Of a stretch of DNA of 40,883 nt, positions 24,879 through 34,217 are shown in pieces. The position numbers and the translations under genes are program-made. The stretch is from an uncultured Cryomorphaceae bacterium. GTDB taxonomy: Bacteria > Bacteroidota > Bacteroidia > Flavobacteriales > Schleiferiaceae. Numbering within the stretch: the stretch's first letter is position 1; the number at the start of each line of letters is the position of its first letter. The stretch lies in NCBI GenBank assembly GCA_913009655.1, contig CAJVWI010000018.1, positions 1-40,883 on the forward strand, given 5' to 3'. The notes under the pieces were generated by a model, which was not told the origin of the DNA, did not search any database, and saw only the letters and a program-made list of their open reading frames with translations.

Positions 24879-25544
24879 TTAAAATAATGTCCAAAAAATG
24901 GGGCTCATTTCTAACGCACAAAGGTATGAAAAGCCTAAGTACCAAGGAGTAGTGCTTTTCTTGATATAATTTACTCCTGAAATAATTATTCCAAAGAGGT
25001 ATAACATCATATAAATCAATGAAATAGTATTAAAAACCCTCCCCGAAAAAATTTGATCATTTTGTCCCCAAACTAATAACCAAATTAAAATAGGTAGCAT
25101 GATTAATACCGCAGAAATATATTTAAAGCGTATTCTCCAACATTCATGATGGAGATCTTGCAAATCCCAAATTTTCCCGCTGAGAAATTGAAAAGTATAC
25201 TGAATTAAGGCGGTTATAATTGGAATAGAAATATATATCCAAGAAGAATGAATATTTATTTTTGAAATTGATTCCGGAGTTTTAAACTCGCTAAAAAAAG
25301 TCAAATAACTCCCAATGGAGAAGGTGATAAAGGCGAGATTAATTAACCATAAATACTTTGGCTCCTTATGTAATTTTGTTATTGGCAGAAAATAATTTCT
25401 CCATAGTTTATTTTCAAAAGTGTTTTTTTTAAAATAAAAAGCTAAGAAAAAAGTTGATAAAATGGCAAGCCAAAAAATAAAATCATTGTCCTCAATTTTA
25501 CTGTTGCCAATAAAATTTTGGGGTAATATATTCTGAAGGAACAT
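24879..25544 (-). CDS. DUF4271 family membrane protein
   Basis: An integral membrane protein of about 221 residues with roughly six hydrophobic helices, matching the DUF4271 family of Bacteroidota, function unknown. Helices include DFIFWLAILSTFFLAFYF, ISAVLIMLPILIWLLVWG and FNTISLIYMMLYLFGIIISG. I place the start at ATG 25542-25544 (MFLQNILPQ), 11 bp after the receptor stop; a GTG at 25559 overlapping that stop by 4 bp is an alternative. It ends 7 bp before hemD. Its place between a TonB receptor and hemD suggests a membrane role linked to uptake or tetrapyrroles, but this is speculative. Confidence 0.82.
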   Translation of the reverse strand: MFLQNILPQNFIGNSKIEDNDFIFWLAILSTFFLAFYFKKNTFENKLWRNYFLPITKLHKEPKYLWLINLAFITFSIGSYLTFFSEFKTPESISKINIHSSWIYISIPIITALIQYTFQFLSGKIWDLQDLHHECWRIRFKYISAVLIMLPILIWLLVWGQNDQIFSGRVFNTISLIYMMLYLFGIIISGVNYIKKSTTPWYLGFSYLCALEMSPIFWTLF

Positions 25545-25555
25545 GCAGTTTAATC

Positions 25556-27514
25556 TCACCAGTGAAAGCGTAGTCCAAGCTTAATCCAACGCCCAGCTAA
25601 GGGAACGTTTCCTCTATCATAAATTTCTTCATCAAATAAATTTAATCCATCCAGATATAAAAATAACCCATCATTATCATATGATAGTCGAAGGTCTAGG
25701 GTTGTAAATGCTGGGTATTTTACTTCTTCTCCGGAAGAAGAAATGAAGCTTCCGGCTCGCTCTTGTCTTGTTCCAACAAGTCCAAGTTGAAAACCATTTA
25801 ATTTAGCACTATTCAATTCTGCCTGAAATCTATTTGCCAAATAATCTAAAGCATAAATTGACTGGCCATCTATGGAATCTGTTAGATGAGATGCTATTTG
25901 ACCGTTTAAAGAGTAAAATAATTTTTTGTTAAAATCACCTAAAACTCTAAATTCAGTCCCATAAATGGTAACTTGAGTCAAATTATCCGCTTGTAATAGT
26001 TCATCACTTCCAACAGTTCGGTATATCCAGTCAATCAGATTCTCACCATATCTATGGTAAGCGGTAATGAAAATTTTGGAAGGCAGAATACTTTTACTCT
26101 CATTAAATGATCGGGAAAAAGATAACTCACTATTCCAAGCATATTCGGGTTTTAAGTTTATGGAGCCTTGTGCACCTCCGAGAGTATAATATAAGTCTGT
26201 AAACGTAGGCAGCCTGAAGCTTCTATTTATACTTCCTTTAATTGAACCATAATCATTAAAAGAAATAGTATAATCGAGATTAGGAAGCCAATCGATGCCA
26301 TAGTTATCATTAGCATTAATGCGAACGCCGGTATTCAAATTAGCCAGATGAAATTGAGTATAAATCCCTCCATTATTTCGTAAATCTCCTTTTAAATAAG
26401 ATGCTCTTTGATCTGCCATTATTGGATTTGGTAAGTCCGTTCCTAAAATATTACTAATGATTTTATCTTGCCTAAAGTCGAGACCATATGTTAATGATCC
26501 TGCGACTTTTCCTAATTGAATGGATAAATCTTTTGATTTATAATCCAGGCCATATGTATGACTTTTATGATTATTATGCTCGCTATACCAACTTGGAGCC
26601 ATTAAAGAATCATTGGTATTAAAGAACCGACCGTCCCCCATATATTCATAGAATCCAGTCTCTTCGCGGAAAAGTTCAAAATGATCACTGTGCTGTCTAA
26701 TATATCCTTGAACTGTCCCCCAATTAGATTCTATTTTGGCATTTGCAGATAACGATTGTATTGCCTCAAATTGGTCTGGGAAATTAAATGAATAGAAATT
26801 AAAGGCTCCAAATTTTTTTGCAAGATATCCGCCATTGATGCTCAATTTACCTAGACCTTTAATTTGTCGTTCAGTCGATAAAAAAGCTTGATATTGGGCA
26901 AAGTCTCTATTTACGTATGCTCCATCAGCAGCTTTATAATCAAGATCTATCCGAGTGGAGAACCCTAATATTTTCCCTAAAGAAAGCCCTGCTGCAGCAT
27001 TTTGATAACCATATTGTCCTATTCCTGCAGAGGCATACCCTCCAGGGTCACTTCCATTTTTAGTGACAATATCTATTACTCCAGCAAACGCAAAGGGACC
27101 ATAGCGATAAGACCCTCCACTAGGCATGACGTGAATTGATTTAATAGCTCCGGAGGGCACTGGGAGATTCATATTGTGATGCCCAGTCTGAGGGTCGGAA
27201 TAAGGAACCCCATTTACTAATACTAGTACTTGATCAAAAGTTGAACCCCTTAAAGAAATATCCGATTGAACGTCATTTAAACTTCGGCTTCTTATTTCAA
27301 GACCAGGAAATGTTTCTAATATTTCACCAACATTTTGATATGGTGAATTTAAAATATCAATTTCAGTTTTCGAATAAACTAGATGACCTTTCTCTGATGA
27401 CAGTGTGGAGCCCAACACATCAATTGAATCTAAAAGGATTTCAAATTTTTCCGACTGACCAATAACTGAAACAAAAGGCAAGGAAAAGAAAAAAAAGGGT
27501 ATTAATTTTCGCAT
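25556..27514 (-). CDS. TonB-dependent outer membrane receptor (BtuB-like)
   Basis: A 652-residue outer-membrane beta-barrel with a signal peptide (MRKLIPFFFFSLPFVSVIGQ) and an N-terminal plug domain (about 45-155, with NVGEILETFPGLEIRSR, ISLRGSTFDQVLVLVNGVPY and VTKNGSDP). The barrel ends in the aromatic LGLRFHW. There is no carboxypeptidase-like N-terminal domain, so it is a BtuB/FecA-sized receptor. The ligand is unknown: cobalamin is possible by resemblance, but I see no B12 riboswitch upstream, only a terminator. It heads the receptor-DUF4271-hemD-rnpA group. Confidence 0.92.
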   Translation of the reverse strand: MRKLIPFFFFSLPFVSVIGQSEKFEILLDSIDVLGSTLSSEKGHLVYSKTEIDILNSPYQNVGEILETFPGLEIRSRSLNDVQSDISLRGSTFDQVLVLVNGVPYSDPQTGHHNMNLPVPSGAIKSIHVMPSGGSYRYGPFAFAGVIDIVTKNGSDPGGYASAGIGQYGYQNAAAGLSLGKILGFSTRIDLDYKAADGAYVNRDFAQYQAFLSTERQIKGLGKLSINGGYLAKKFGAFNFYSFNFPDQFEAIQSLSANAKIESNWGTVQGYIRQHSDHFELFREETGFYEYMGDGRFFNTNDSLMAPSWYSEHNNHKSHTYGLDYKSKDLSIQLGKVAGSLTYGLDFRQDKIISNILGTDLPNPIMADQRASYLKGDLRNNGGIYTQFHLANLNTGVRINANDNYGIDWLPNLDYTISFNDYGSIKGSINRSFRLPTFTDLYYTLGGAQGSINLKPEYAWNSELSFSRSFNESKSILPSKIFITAYHRYGENLIDWIYRTVGSDELLQADNLTQVTIYGTEFRVLGDFNKKLFYSLNGQIASHLTDSIDGQSIYALDYLANRFQAELNSAKLNGFQLGLVGTRQERAGSFISSSGEEVKYPAFTTLDLRLSYDNDGLFLYLDGLNLFDEEIYDRGNVPLAGRWIKLGLRFHW

Positions 27515-27527
27515 AATAATCTTGTAT

Positions 27528-27554
27528 AAAAAAACCCGGCCTAAAGAGCCGGGT
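27528..27554 (-). terminator. Rho-independent terminator after atpDC
   Basis: On the minus strand the stem ACCCGGC...GCCGGGT (27554-27548 with 27540-27534; loop TCTTTAG) is followed by a run of seven T residues (27534-27528). It lies 23 bp after the atpC stop and 14 bp before the TonB receptor ATG, so it separates atpDC from the receptor operon. Confidence 0.9.
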
Positions 27555-27576
27555 AAAAGTTATTAATTTTTTGAGT

Positions 27577-27816
27577 TCAAAGGGCTAAAACAGTAACTTT
27601 ATTATTGGATACCTCTACTACGCCTCCATCAATTTTAATATCTTGAATTCCATCATTAGAGTTGATTCTTATGGTTCCCTTGGTTAAGGATGCCATCAAA
27701 GGGGCATGGTCTTTCAATACCTGAAATAGTCCATCTTTCCCTGGGAATTGTATTGCTGTTGAAGAGCCCTCATAAAGAGTTTTCTCAGGCGTTAATATGT
27801 GTAATGAAAGGCTCAT
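27577..27816 (-). CDS. atpC: ATP synthase F1 epsilon subunit, short form
   Basis: A 79-residue protein corresponding only to the N-terminal beta-sandwich of the epsilon subunit (LHILTPEKTLYEGSSTAIQF, DGLFQVLKDHAPLMASL, GVVEVSNNKVTVLAL). Usual epsilon subunits have about 130-140 residues and a C-terminal helical hairpin that inhibits ATP hydrolysis; that hairpin is absent and the frame closes with a normal stop just before a terminator. Short epsilon subunits of this kind are common in Bacteroidota. It lies 3 bp after atpD. Confidence 0.93.
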   Translation of the reverse strand: MSLSLHILTPEKTLYEGSSTAIQFPGKDGLFQVLKDHAPLMASLTKGTIRINSNDGIQDIKIDGGVVEVSNNKVTVLAL

Positions 27817-27819
27817 ATT

Positions 27820-29340
<1,521 letters not shown>

Positions 29341-29354
29341 CTAAATTATGGGGG

Positions 29355-29362
29355 CAAAGCTA
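29355..29362 (-). promoter_or_regulatory. Bacteroidota -7 element for atpDC
   Basis: Minus-strand TAGCTTTG matches TAnnTTTG exactly and lies 36 bp upstream of the atpD start. There is no TTG at 19 bp, so the -33 part is weak. Confidence 0.5.
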
Positions 29363-29531
29363 CAAATCAAAAGTTGAATTTTTCTATTCTTTTTCGAACA
29401 AATTATATCAAGAATTGTCAGAGATAATCTATATATCAATTGATGCCTTTTTCAAAACTCAACTAACATTACTCTTTAGATAATTTTATTATTAATGCAG
29501 GAAAAATTATTTACTCAAACATCCTGTTAGA

Positions 29532-29539
29532 TATCTTTG
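29532..29539 (+). promoter_or_regulatory. Bacteroidota -7 element for ribF
   Basis: TATCTTTG matches TAnnTTTG exactly. It predicts transcription from about 29545, only ~14 nt before the TTG at 29559, which supports that unusual start codon. No clear -33 TTG is seen. Confidence 0.5.
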
Positions 29540-29558
29540 CGAAAACATACTTACATCC

Positions 29559-30503
29559 TTGAAGAGATATAATTCTATCCAAGAATTCCCAAGACAGCCA
29601 ATTGCGGTCGCCACAACCGGTACTTTTGATGGCGTCCATGCTGGCCATCAAAAGATTTTAAAGAGACTGGTTGCAATTGCAAAAGAATTCAGTGGCCAGT
29701 CAGTACTGATCTCTTTTGACCCTCATCCTCGAAGGTTAATTCATCCTGAATTCCCGATGGAACTTCTAACTACTGTAGAGGAACGAGCTGAGTTAATATC
29801 TGAATTAAAATTAGATTATTTAATTGTTCAGGGTTTTGATGATAAATTTTCTAAGATTGAATCAATAGATTTTGTTCGCAATCTTTTGGTTGAAAAAATA
29901 GGTGTAAAGTATTTAGTAATTGGCCACGATCATCGTTTTGGGCGAAATAGAGAGGGCTCATTTAAACATTTACAAGAATATGCTCCAGTTTATGGTTTTG
30001 AAATTGAAGAGATACCGGCTTTTGATTTAGAGGCTATACATGTATCCTCAACAGAAATAAGAAAAGCTATTCTTTCGGGTGATGTGAAAATGGCTTCTCG
30101 TGCTTTGACTCGCCCCCATTTTATCACCGGAAAGGTTATTCAAGGAAAAAAATTAGGTCGTCAATTAGGATTTCCAACTGCAAATGTCGGTGAAGTTCAC
30201 CCTGATAAAGTTTTTCCGGCTGAAGGTGTTTATTCAGTTCTTGTAGACATATTAGATGATCCAAAACTTATTCAAATTATGGGGGTCGCTAATTACGGGA
30301 AAAGACCTTCTATCGGAAATGAGAACCCTTTACTTGAAGTTCATTTAATTGAAAGTGGCCAGGACATTTATGATAGACCAATCCGTGTGCATTTTATAGA
30401 TCGAATTAGAGATGAAAAAAAATATAATTCAAAAGACGAATTAAGGGCTCAAATAAAAAAAGACGTTGAAGTCGCAAGGTCGCAACTTTTAGAGCTAGAA
30501 TAA
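29559..30503 (+). CDS. ribF: Bifunctional riboflavin kinase / FAD synthetase
   Basis: A 314-residue enzyme making FMN and FAD from riboflavin. The N-terminal FAD synthetase domain shows TGTFDGVHAGHQKIL and VIGHDHRFGRNREG; the C-terminal riboflavin kinase domain (about 185-310) shows GKKLGRQLGFPTANV and GVANYGKRPSIGNENPLLEVHL. The start is TTG: the frame has no ATG upstream, and initiation here gives the family-typical beginning MKRYNSIQEF. The -7 box 20 bp upstream agrees. It converges with the TonB receptor gene, leaving 17 bp between the stops. Confidence 0.94.
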   Translation: MKRYNSIQEFPRQPIAVATTGTFDGVHAGHQKILKRLVAIAKEFSGQSVLISFDPHPRRLIHPEFPMELLTTVEERAELISELKLDYLIVQGFDDKFSKIESIDFVRNLLVEKIGVKYLVIGHDHRFGRNREGSFKHLQEYAPVYGFEIEEIPAFDLEAIHVSSTEIRKAILSGDVKMASRALTRPHFITGKVIQGKKLGRQLGFPTANVGEVHPDKVFPAEGVYSVLVDILDDPKLIQIMGVANYGKRPSIGNENPLLEVHLIESGQDIYDRPIRVHFIDRIRDEKKYNSKDELRAQIKKDVEVARSQLLELE

Positions 30504-30520
30504 AGTATCCATACCCTTTT

Positions 30521-32869
30521 TTATTTGCCGTCTAGCTTGATACTGTAGGTTAGGAAGAAATTCCTTCCAGCCATGGGGAAAACAAAATTTTCGTCGGTTC
30601 GTGCTCCGCCAAATAGATACCCATATGTGTAGCCGTTAGGAGCGTAAGTTGCATCAAGCAAATTCATTACATCCAATCTGAAACTACCTAATTTAGAAGA
30701 TATAAGCCATTGAAAATCGATCGTTTGGTAAGGATTTAAGCTGCGGTTCTCATTTTCAGTATTATCCAGATATTGTCGACCAACGGATTTTGCGCGAAGC
30801 TGTAAATGGCCTTTTAAATCTTTATCGACTTTATAAGCCCATTGAATCATTCCATTTGAAATAAAGTCAGGAGACATTGCTATTTTACTATTATTGAAGG
30901 TTGTTTTTACTTCAGATCCGTCCATATAATCTATCAGAACTTCTTCGAATTCAGCAATTCTATTGTTGCTCAGAGTAGTATTAAATCCAACTATTAATTG
31001 ATCCGTTAATTTGCGCTCTCCCGCTAGCTCTAGACCTCTCCTGTAGCTTCTATTGACATTCATCCTTAAAGTTGCACCTACGTCATTTATTGCACCCGTT
31101 GGAACAAGCTGATTTAGGTACTCCATTAAATAAATATTCGCTTCAAAAAATCCATTTTTGCCTCGGGTTTGATAACCTACTTCAATATCAAGCACGCTTT
31201 CAGGCAACGCAGTATCTGAAATCCCATAATCTATAATGTCATTTCGAACAGGTTCGCGATTGGCAATTGCTGCCGACCAATATAGTCGACTATTTCCATT
31301 TATTTGGTAATCTAAACCTGCTTTTGGATTGAAAAAGAGATAACCATTTTCAAAATCAAGACCTGTTTGATCATCTCCAACTCCATTGATAATATAATTT
31401 ACAGACCGGAGCTGAAGATCTCCATAGGCCAACCAATTTTTTCCGAAAGGGATTTCCGCTTTAATATAACCAGTGTAATCAAATTTATCTCCAATGCTTT
31501 CATAGTATCGATAATCATTACCACTTTGGTAGATATAATTACTCACTCTATCTGTGGGCAAGTTAGCAGGTAAAACTCCAGGGAGTGGGTTTACCTGCAT
31601 CCAGGGAAGCGTGCCATAATGATCTCCCAAATACCGTTGTGAAAATCCACCCAAAACAAATTTGGCATCATTTATTTCTTTGACCAAAGAAGCGTGTGTC
31701 CCAATTAAAGAATTCGATAACCAACGTTGACGAACTAGGTCTGTACTTTGAATAGTACTATCGTTAATTACGGGATTTAACAGGCCATAATCTGGATATG
31801 ATTGATTCGTTTTAAATTGCTCGAAGTATCCTTTCCCGGCAACAAGGAAAGAATTAAAATTAAATCTCCAATTTTTTGGCAATCGGATTTTACCAATTAA
31901 ATGCGTGTGAGTCTGTTTATAGCGATCGATTTCATTGGGGTAACGATAGTAATTGTAAGTATTATTTCTTGAATCAATAAGATTCTGAGCATCTATTGAA
32001 TCTAAACCATTTCTGGAAATATAATTTTGTATTTGAGTAAAACTTCCAGGTCCCTCAGCATTGAATTTATCTTCAGGAATGCCATACCATGCCTGCTGCG
32101 TAAGTTCATTTCCACTAAAATGAACTAAACGAAAAATACTATTTTCTTTTTTATATTGTCCGCTTACTAGGTAGGAGTTTAGATTAACCGATGAGCGGTC
32201 TATAAACCCTTGGCTTTGTAAATGGGAGAGTCGACCCATAAATGTTAAAGGTTTAGTTTTTCCATTAGTTAGCCCTAATGCCCCAGAGTTAATTATGTAT
32301 GTTGCCCTTGCTCCTCCAAAAGAACCTCCTCCAAAAATGACTTTAGTGCTAGCTTTTTCTTCTGGGACTCCAACTTCCATTGAAATAGAACCTCCAAAAG
32401 CACCTGCGCCAACTGTAGAGGTTCCAACACCACGTTGAATTTGCAAAGATGAGATGGATGATGTTAGATCTGGAGTATTTACCCAAAAGACGCCATGTGA
32501 TTCCGGATCATTTATGGGCACACCGTTAATCGTGACATTTATTCTAGTTTGATCCATTCCTCGCATTCTAAGATAGGTGTAACCCATGCCTGTTCCAGCA
32601 TCAGAAGATTGTGTTATTGATGGTGTCCATTGAATCAAATATGGAATATCAAGTCCATTATTTAAATTTTCTAATGTATTCCCCCGTATTTCCATTGGTG
32701 AAGAGTTACTTGACAAATCAAGTACTGTCATCGGAGTTCTCTCGGATGCCCTCATTTCTAATAAGTTAACATCCGATAAAATGATTTTTTTCAATACTGT
32801 ATCAATTTCTTGCCCCTGGGAAATTGTCGCAATGGAAATGAAGAAAATGAAGAAAATGTTTTTTTTCAT
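30521..32869 (-). CDS. TonB-dependent receptor, TPP-riboswitch controlled (probable thiamine receptor)
   Basis: A 782-residue outer-membrane receptor. The signal peptide is MKKNIFFIFFISIATISQGQ; the plug domain (about 50-170) shows IPYLIQWTPSITQSSDAG, YLRMRGMDQTRINVTINGVP and GVGTSTVGAGAFGGSI; the barrel ends in AGRNFFLTYSIKLDGK. The upstream leader contains a TPP aptamer with its own promoter, so the receptor is expected to be repressed by thiamine pyrophosphate. The ligand is therefore probably thiamine, a thiamine phosphate or a precursor. It is the only gene after the riboswitch; no inner-membrane thiamine transporter gene accompanies it. Confidence 0.92.
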   Translation of the reverse strand: MKKNIFFIFFISIATISQGQEIDTVLKKIILSDVNLLEMRASERTPMTVLDLSSNSSPMEIRGNTLENLNNGLDIPYLIQWTPSITQSSDAGTGMGYTYLRMRGMDQTRINVTINGVPINDPESHGVFWVNTPDLTSSISSLQIQRGVGTSTVGAGAFGGSISMEVGVPEEKASTKVIFGGGSFGGARATYIINSGALGLTNGKTKPLTFMGRLSHLQSQGFIDRSSVNLNSYLVSGQYKKENSIFRLVHFSGNELTQQAWYGIPEDKFNAEGPGSFTQIQNYISRNGLDSIDAQNLIDSRNNTYNYYRYPNEIDRYKQTHTHLIGKIRLPKNWRFNFNSFLVAGKGYFEQFKTNQSYPDYGLLNPVINDSTIQSTDLVRQRWLSNSLIGTHASLVKEINDAKFVLGGFSQRYLGDHYGTLPWMQVNPLPGVLPANLPTDRVSNYIYQSGNDYRYYESIGDKFDYTGYIKAEIPFGKNWLAYGDLQLRSVNYIINGVGDDQTGLDFENGYLFFNPKAGLDYQINGNSRLYWSAAIANREPVRNDIIDYGISDTALPESVLDIEVGYQTRGKNGFFEANIYLMEYLNQLVPTGAINDVGATLRMNVNRSYRRGLELAGERKLTDQLIVGFNTTLSNNRIAEFEEVLIDYMDGSEVKTTFNNSKIAMSPDFISNGMIQWAYKVDKDLKGHLQLRAKSVGRQYLDNTENENRSLNPYQTIDFQWLISSKLGSFRLDVMNLLDATYAPNGYTYGYLFGGARTDENFVFPMAGRNFFLTYSIKLDGK

Positions 32870-32873
32870 GCTA

Positions 32874-32902
32874 CATCTGATTTAAAAAATGATACACAGA
32901 TG
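32874..32902 (-). promoter_or_regulatory. Inverted repeat before receptor start, possible expression platform
   Basis: On the minus strand CATCTG (32902-32897) can pair with CAGATG (32879-32874), the second copy ending 4 bp before the ATG. A further hairpin AGGAC/GTCCT (32933-32929 with 32920-32916) abuts the aptamer. No stem followed directly by a T tract is seen, so control of translation start is more likely than termination. This is inference. Confidence 0.35.
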
Positions 32903-32931
32903 GCGCTTTTGCGACAGGACTATTTTAAGTC

Positions 32932-33004
32932 CTCACTCCCTTAGCAGCATTATCTGCTCAGGTTCTTAGGGTATTAATCTCAGCCTTAAAAGGCACCCCT
33001 GTGT
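32932..33004 (-). promoter_or_regulatory. TPP riboswitch (THI element)
   Basis: The minus strand carries the core of the thiamine pyrophosphate aptamer in order: AGGGGTGCC, GGCTGAGA, ATACCC, AGAACCTGA, then ATGCTGC and AAGGGAG. Distances between the blocks are normal and an outer CAC/GTG pairing can close the element. It lies 62 bp before the ATG of the TonB receptor and begins about 20 bp after the stop of the PPTase-kinase fusion. Confidence 0.96.
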
Positions 33005-33014
33005 TTATTGAGAA

Positions 33015-33044
33015 CAAAGTTAGATCATAACATTTGATTTTCAA
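33015..33044 (-). promoter_or_regulatory. Bacteroidota promoter for the TPP riboswitch-receptor unit
   Basis: Minus-strand TTG (33044-33042), exactly 19 bp, then TAACTTTG (33022-33015). It overlaps the last codons of the fusion gene. Transcription would begin near 33009, a few bases before the aptamer, so the riboswitch can be expressed without the fusion gene. Confidence 0.75.
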
Positions 33045-34200
33045 TAGCAATTATTGCATTTTTCATGCGCGCTTCACCTTTGCCTTGAATATATTCAAAT
33101 GGAATATTCCTTGATCTTAAGGCTTGATCGTATAACTGGAAAATACGATTACGGTCAATGGGGTTTTCTCTTTGGGGGTCATGTACCCAAGGCAAATCTG
33201 GTCTACACAATAAATAAAGATGGGGTAAATTGTTTTTTAAAGAGATTTCAAAATCATCAACTTCTGCACTGAATTTATCAGTTGCCCATATAATTAATGT
33301 TAAAGCATCCGTATCAAAAAACACCAATGGGTCAGTGGTTTTTTTTTGAATTACCATTTGGGTATTATTGATACTTATTAGGTCAGTTAAATCATATTTA
33401 TCTTTTTTTAGCTCTAAATATTCACGTGCATATTCTGCTACGTGAGTTGCATTAAAGTGATCACTCAATAGTTTGGAAAGAGTTGTTTTACCGCAGGATT
33501 CTGGTCCAGTTAAAACAATTTTTAAAGTTTCCGGCTTTTCTACTGCCCAAACTAAAGCCTCTGTTGTTTTGTCTTCTTTTTTAATCAATCTCCAACCAAT
33601 ACTATATTTTCGACCATCAGTTATTGAAGCAATTCCTTTTCCATTTTCCGATTCGGCCACAAAATCCAGTATGATATCTTTTGATAGTGATAAACCTTTT
33701 TGTTTTGCCGCTTTATAAATTGATTCTTTTGCTCCCCAAGCAATTCTTCTTGCTAATTTGGGATTTTTAGATAGCTCAATTTTATCGATTTCTTTAATGG
33801 AAAGAAATTTTGCTGAAATATTCTCAAGTTGTATTCTTTCACTTTCCACATCAATACCTATTGGAAGGGTTGGGTGCCAGGCTGCAGCTGCAAAAATTTG
33901 ACTATGGCTTAGGCTAATTTCACCAGAATTAGATTTAAGTAGAGGGCGCTTACCCTCGTATGCGATATCTTTCGAAAGTTTATGATCAATTAGGCTTAAA
34001 GCCAGTCTTGCAGAAAGAAATTGATTTTTTTTCTTTTCACTTTTGAACTTCATTGATCTCTCAAGGTCTACTGGGGATAGGGATTTAACTTGATCAATTC
34101 TCTTTTCGTTTATCGGGATAAAAACGACATTCAAGCCAAAAAGTCCAAGTTTATTAACTTCGGCGGACATCATATGCTTAATTTTGTTTTCGATAATCAT
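33025..34200 (-). CDS. Fusion of 4'-phosphopantetheinyl transferase and NadR-like kinase
   Basis: A single 391-residue frame with two enzymes. Residues ~10-220 are an Sfp-type 4'-phosphopantetheinyl transferase: LSHS (97-100), GIDVES (115-120) with the metal-binding D117 and E119, and WGAKESIYK (155-163). These enzymes move phosphopantetheine from CoA to carrier proteins. Residues ~226-391 match the C-terminal kinase of NadR: P-loop TGPESCGKTT (231-240), EYAREYL (256-262), DTDAL (296-300) and CRPDLPWVHD. NadR kinases phosphorylate nicotinamide riboside; relatives near TPP riboswitches may phosphorylate thiamine. The start could be the ATG at 34200 or at 34173/34170. It is divergent from ahcY with at most 47 bp between. 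A sequencing frameshift joining two genes cannot be excluded, but the linker is short and both domains look complete. Confidence 0.85.
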   Translation of the reverse strand: MIIENKIKHMMSAEVNKLGLFGLNVVFIPINEKRIDQVKSLSPVDLERSMKFKSEKKKNQFLSARLALSLIDHKLSKDIAYEGKRPLLKSNSGEISLSHSQIFAAAAWHPTLPIGIDVESERIQLENISAKFLSIKEIDKIELSKNPKLARRIAWGAKESIYKAAKQKGLSLSKDIILDFVAESENGKGIASITDGRKYSIGWRLIKKEDKTTEALVWAVEKPETLKIVLTGPESCGKTTLSKLLSDHFNATHVAEYAREYLELKKDKYDLTDLISINNTQMVIQKKTTDPLVFFDTDALTLIIWATDKFSAEVDDFEISLKNNLPHLYLLCRPDLPWVHDPQRENPIDRNRIFQLYDQALRSRNIPFEYIQGKGEARMKNAIIAIENQML

Positions 34201-34217
34201 AATTCAAAGCAAAATTG

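Noticed and set aside
27515-27576. B12 riboswitch before the BtuB-like receptor
   Set aside because: The 62-bp gap contains only a terminator and is too short for the aptamer.
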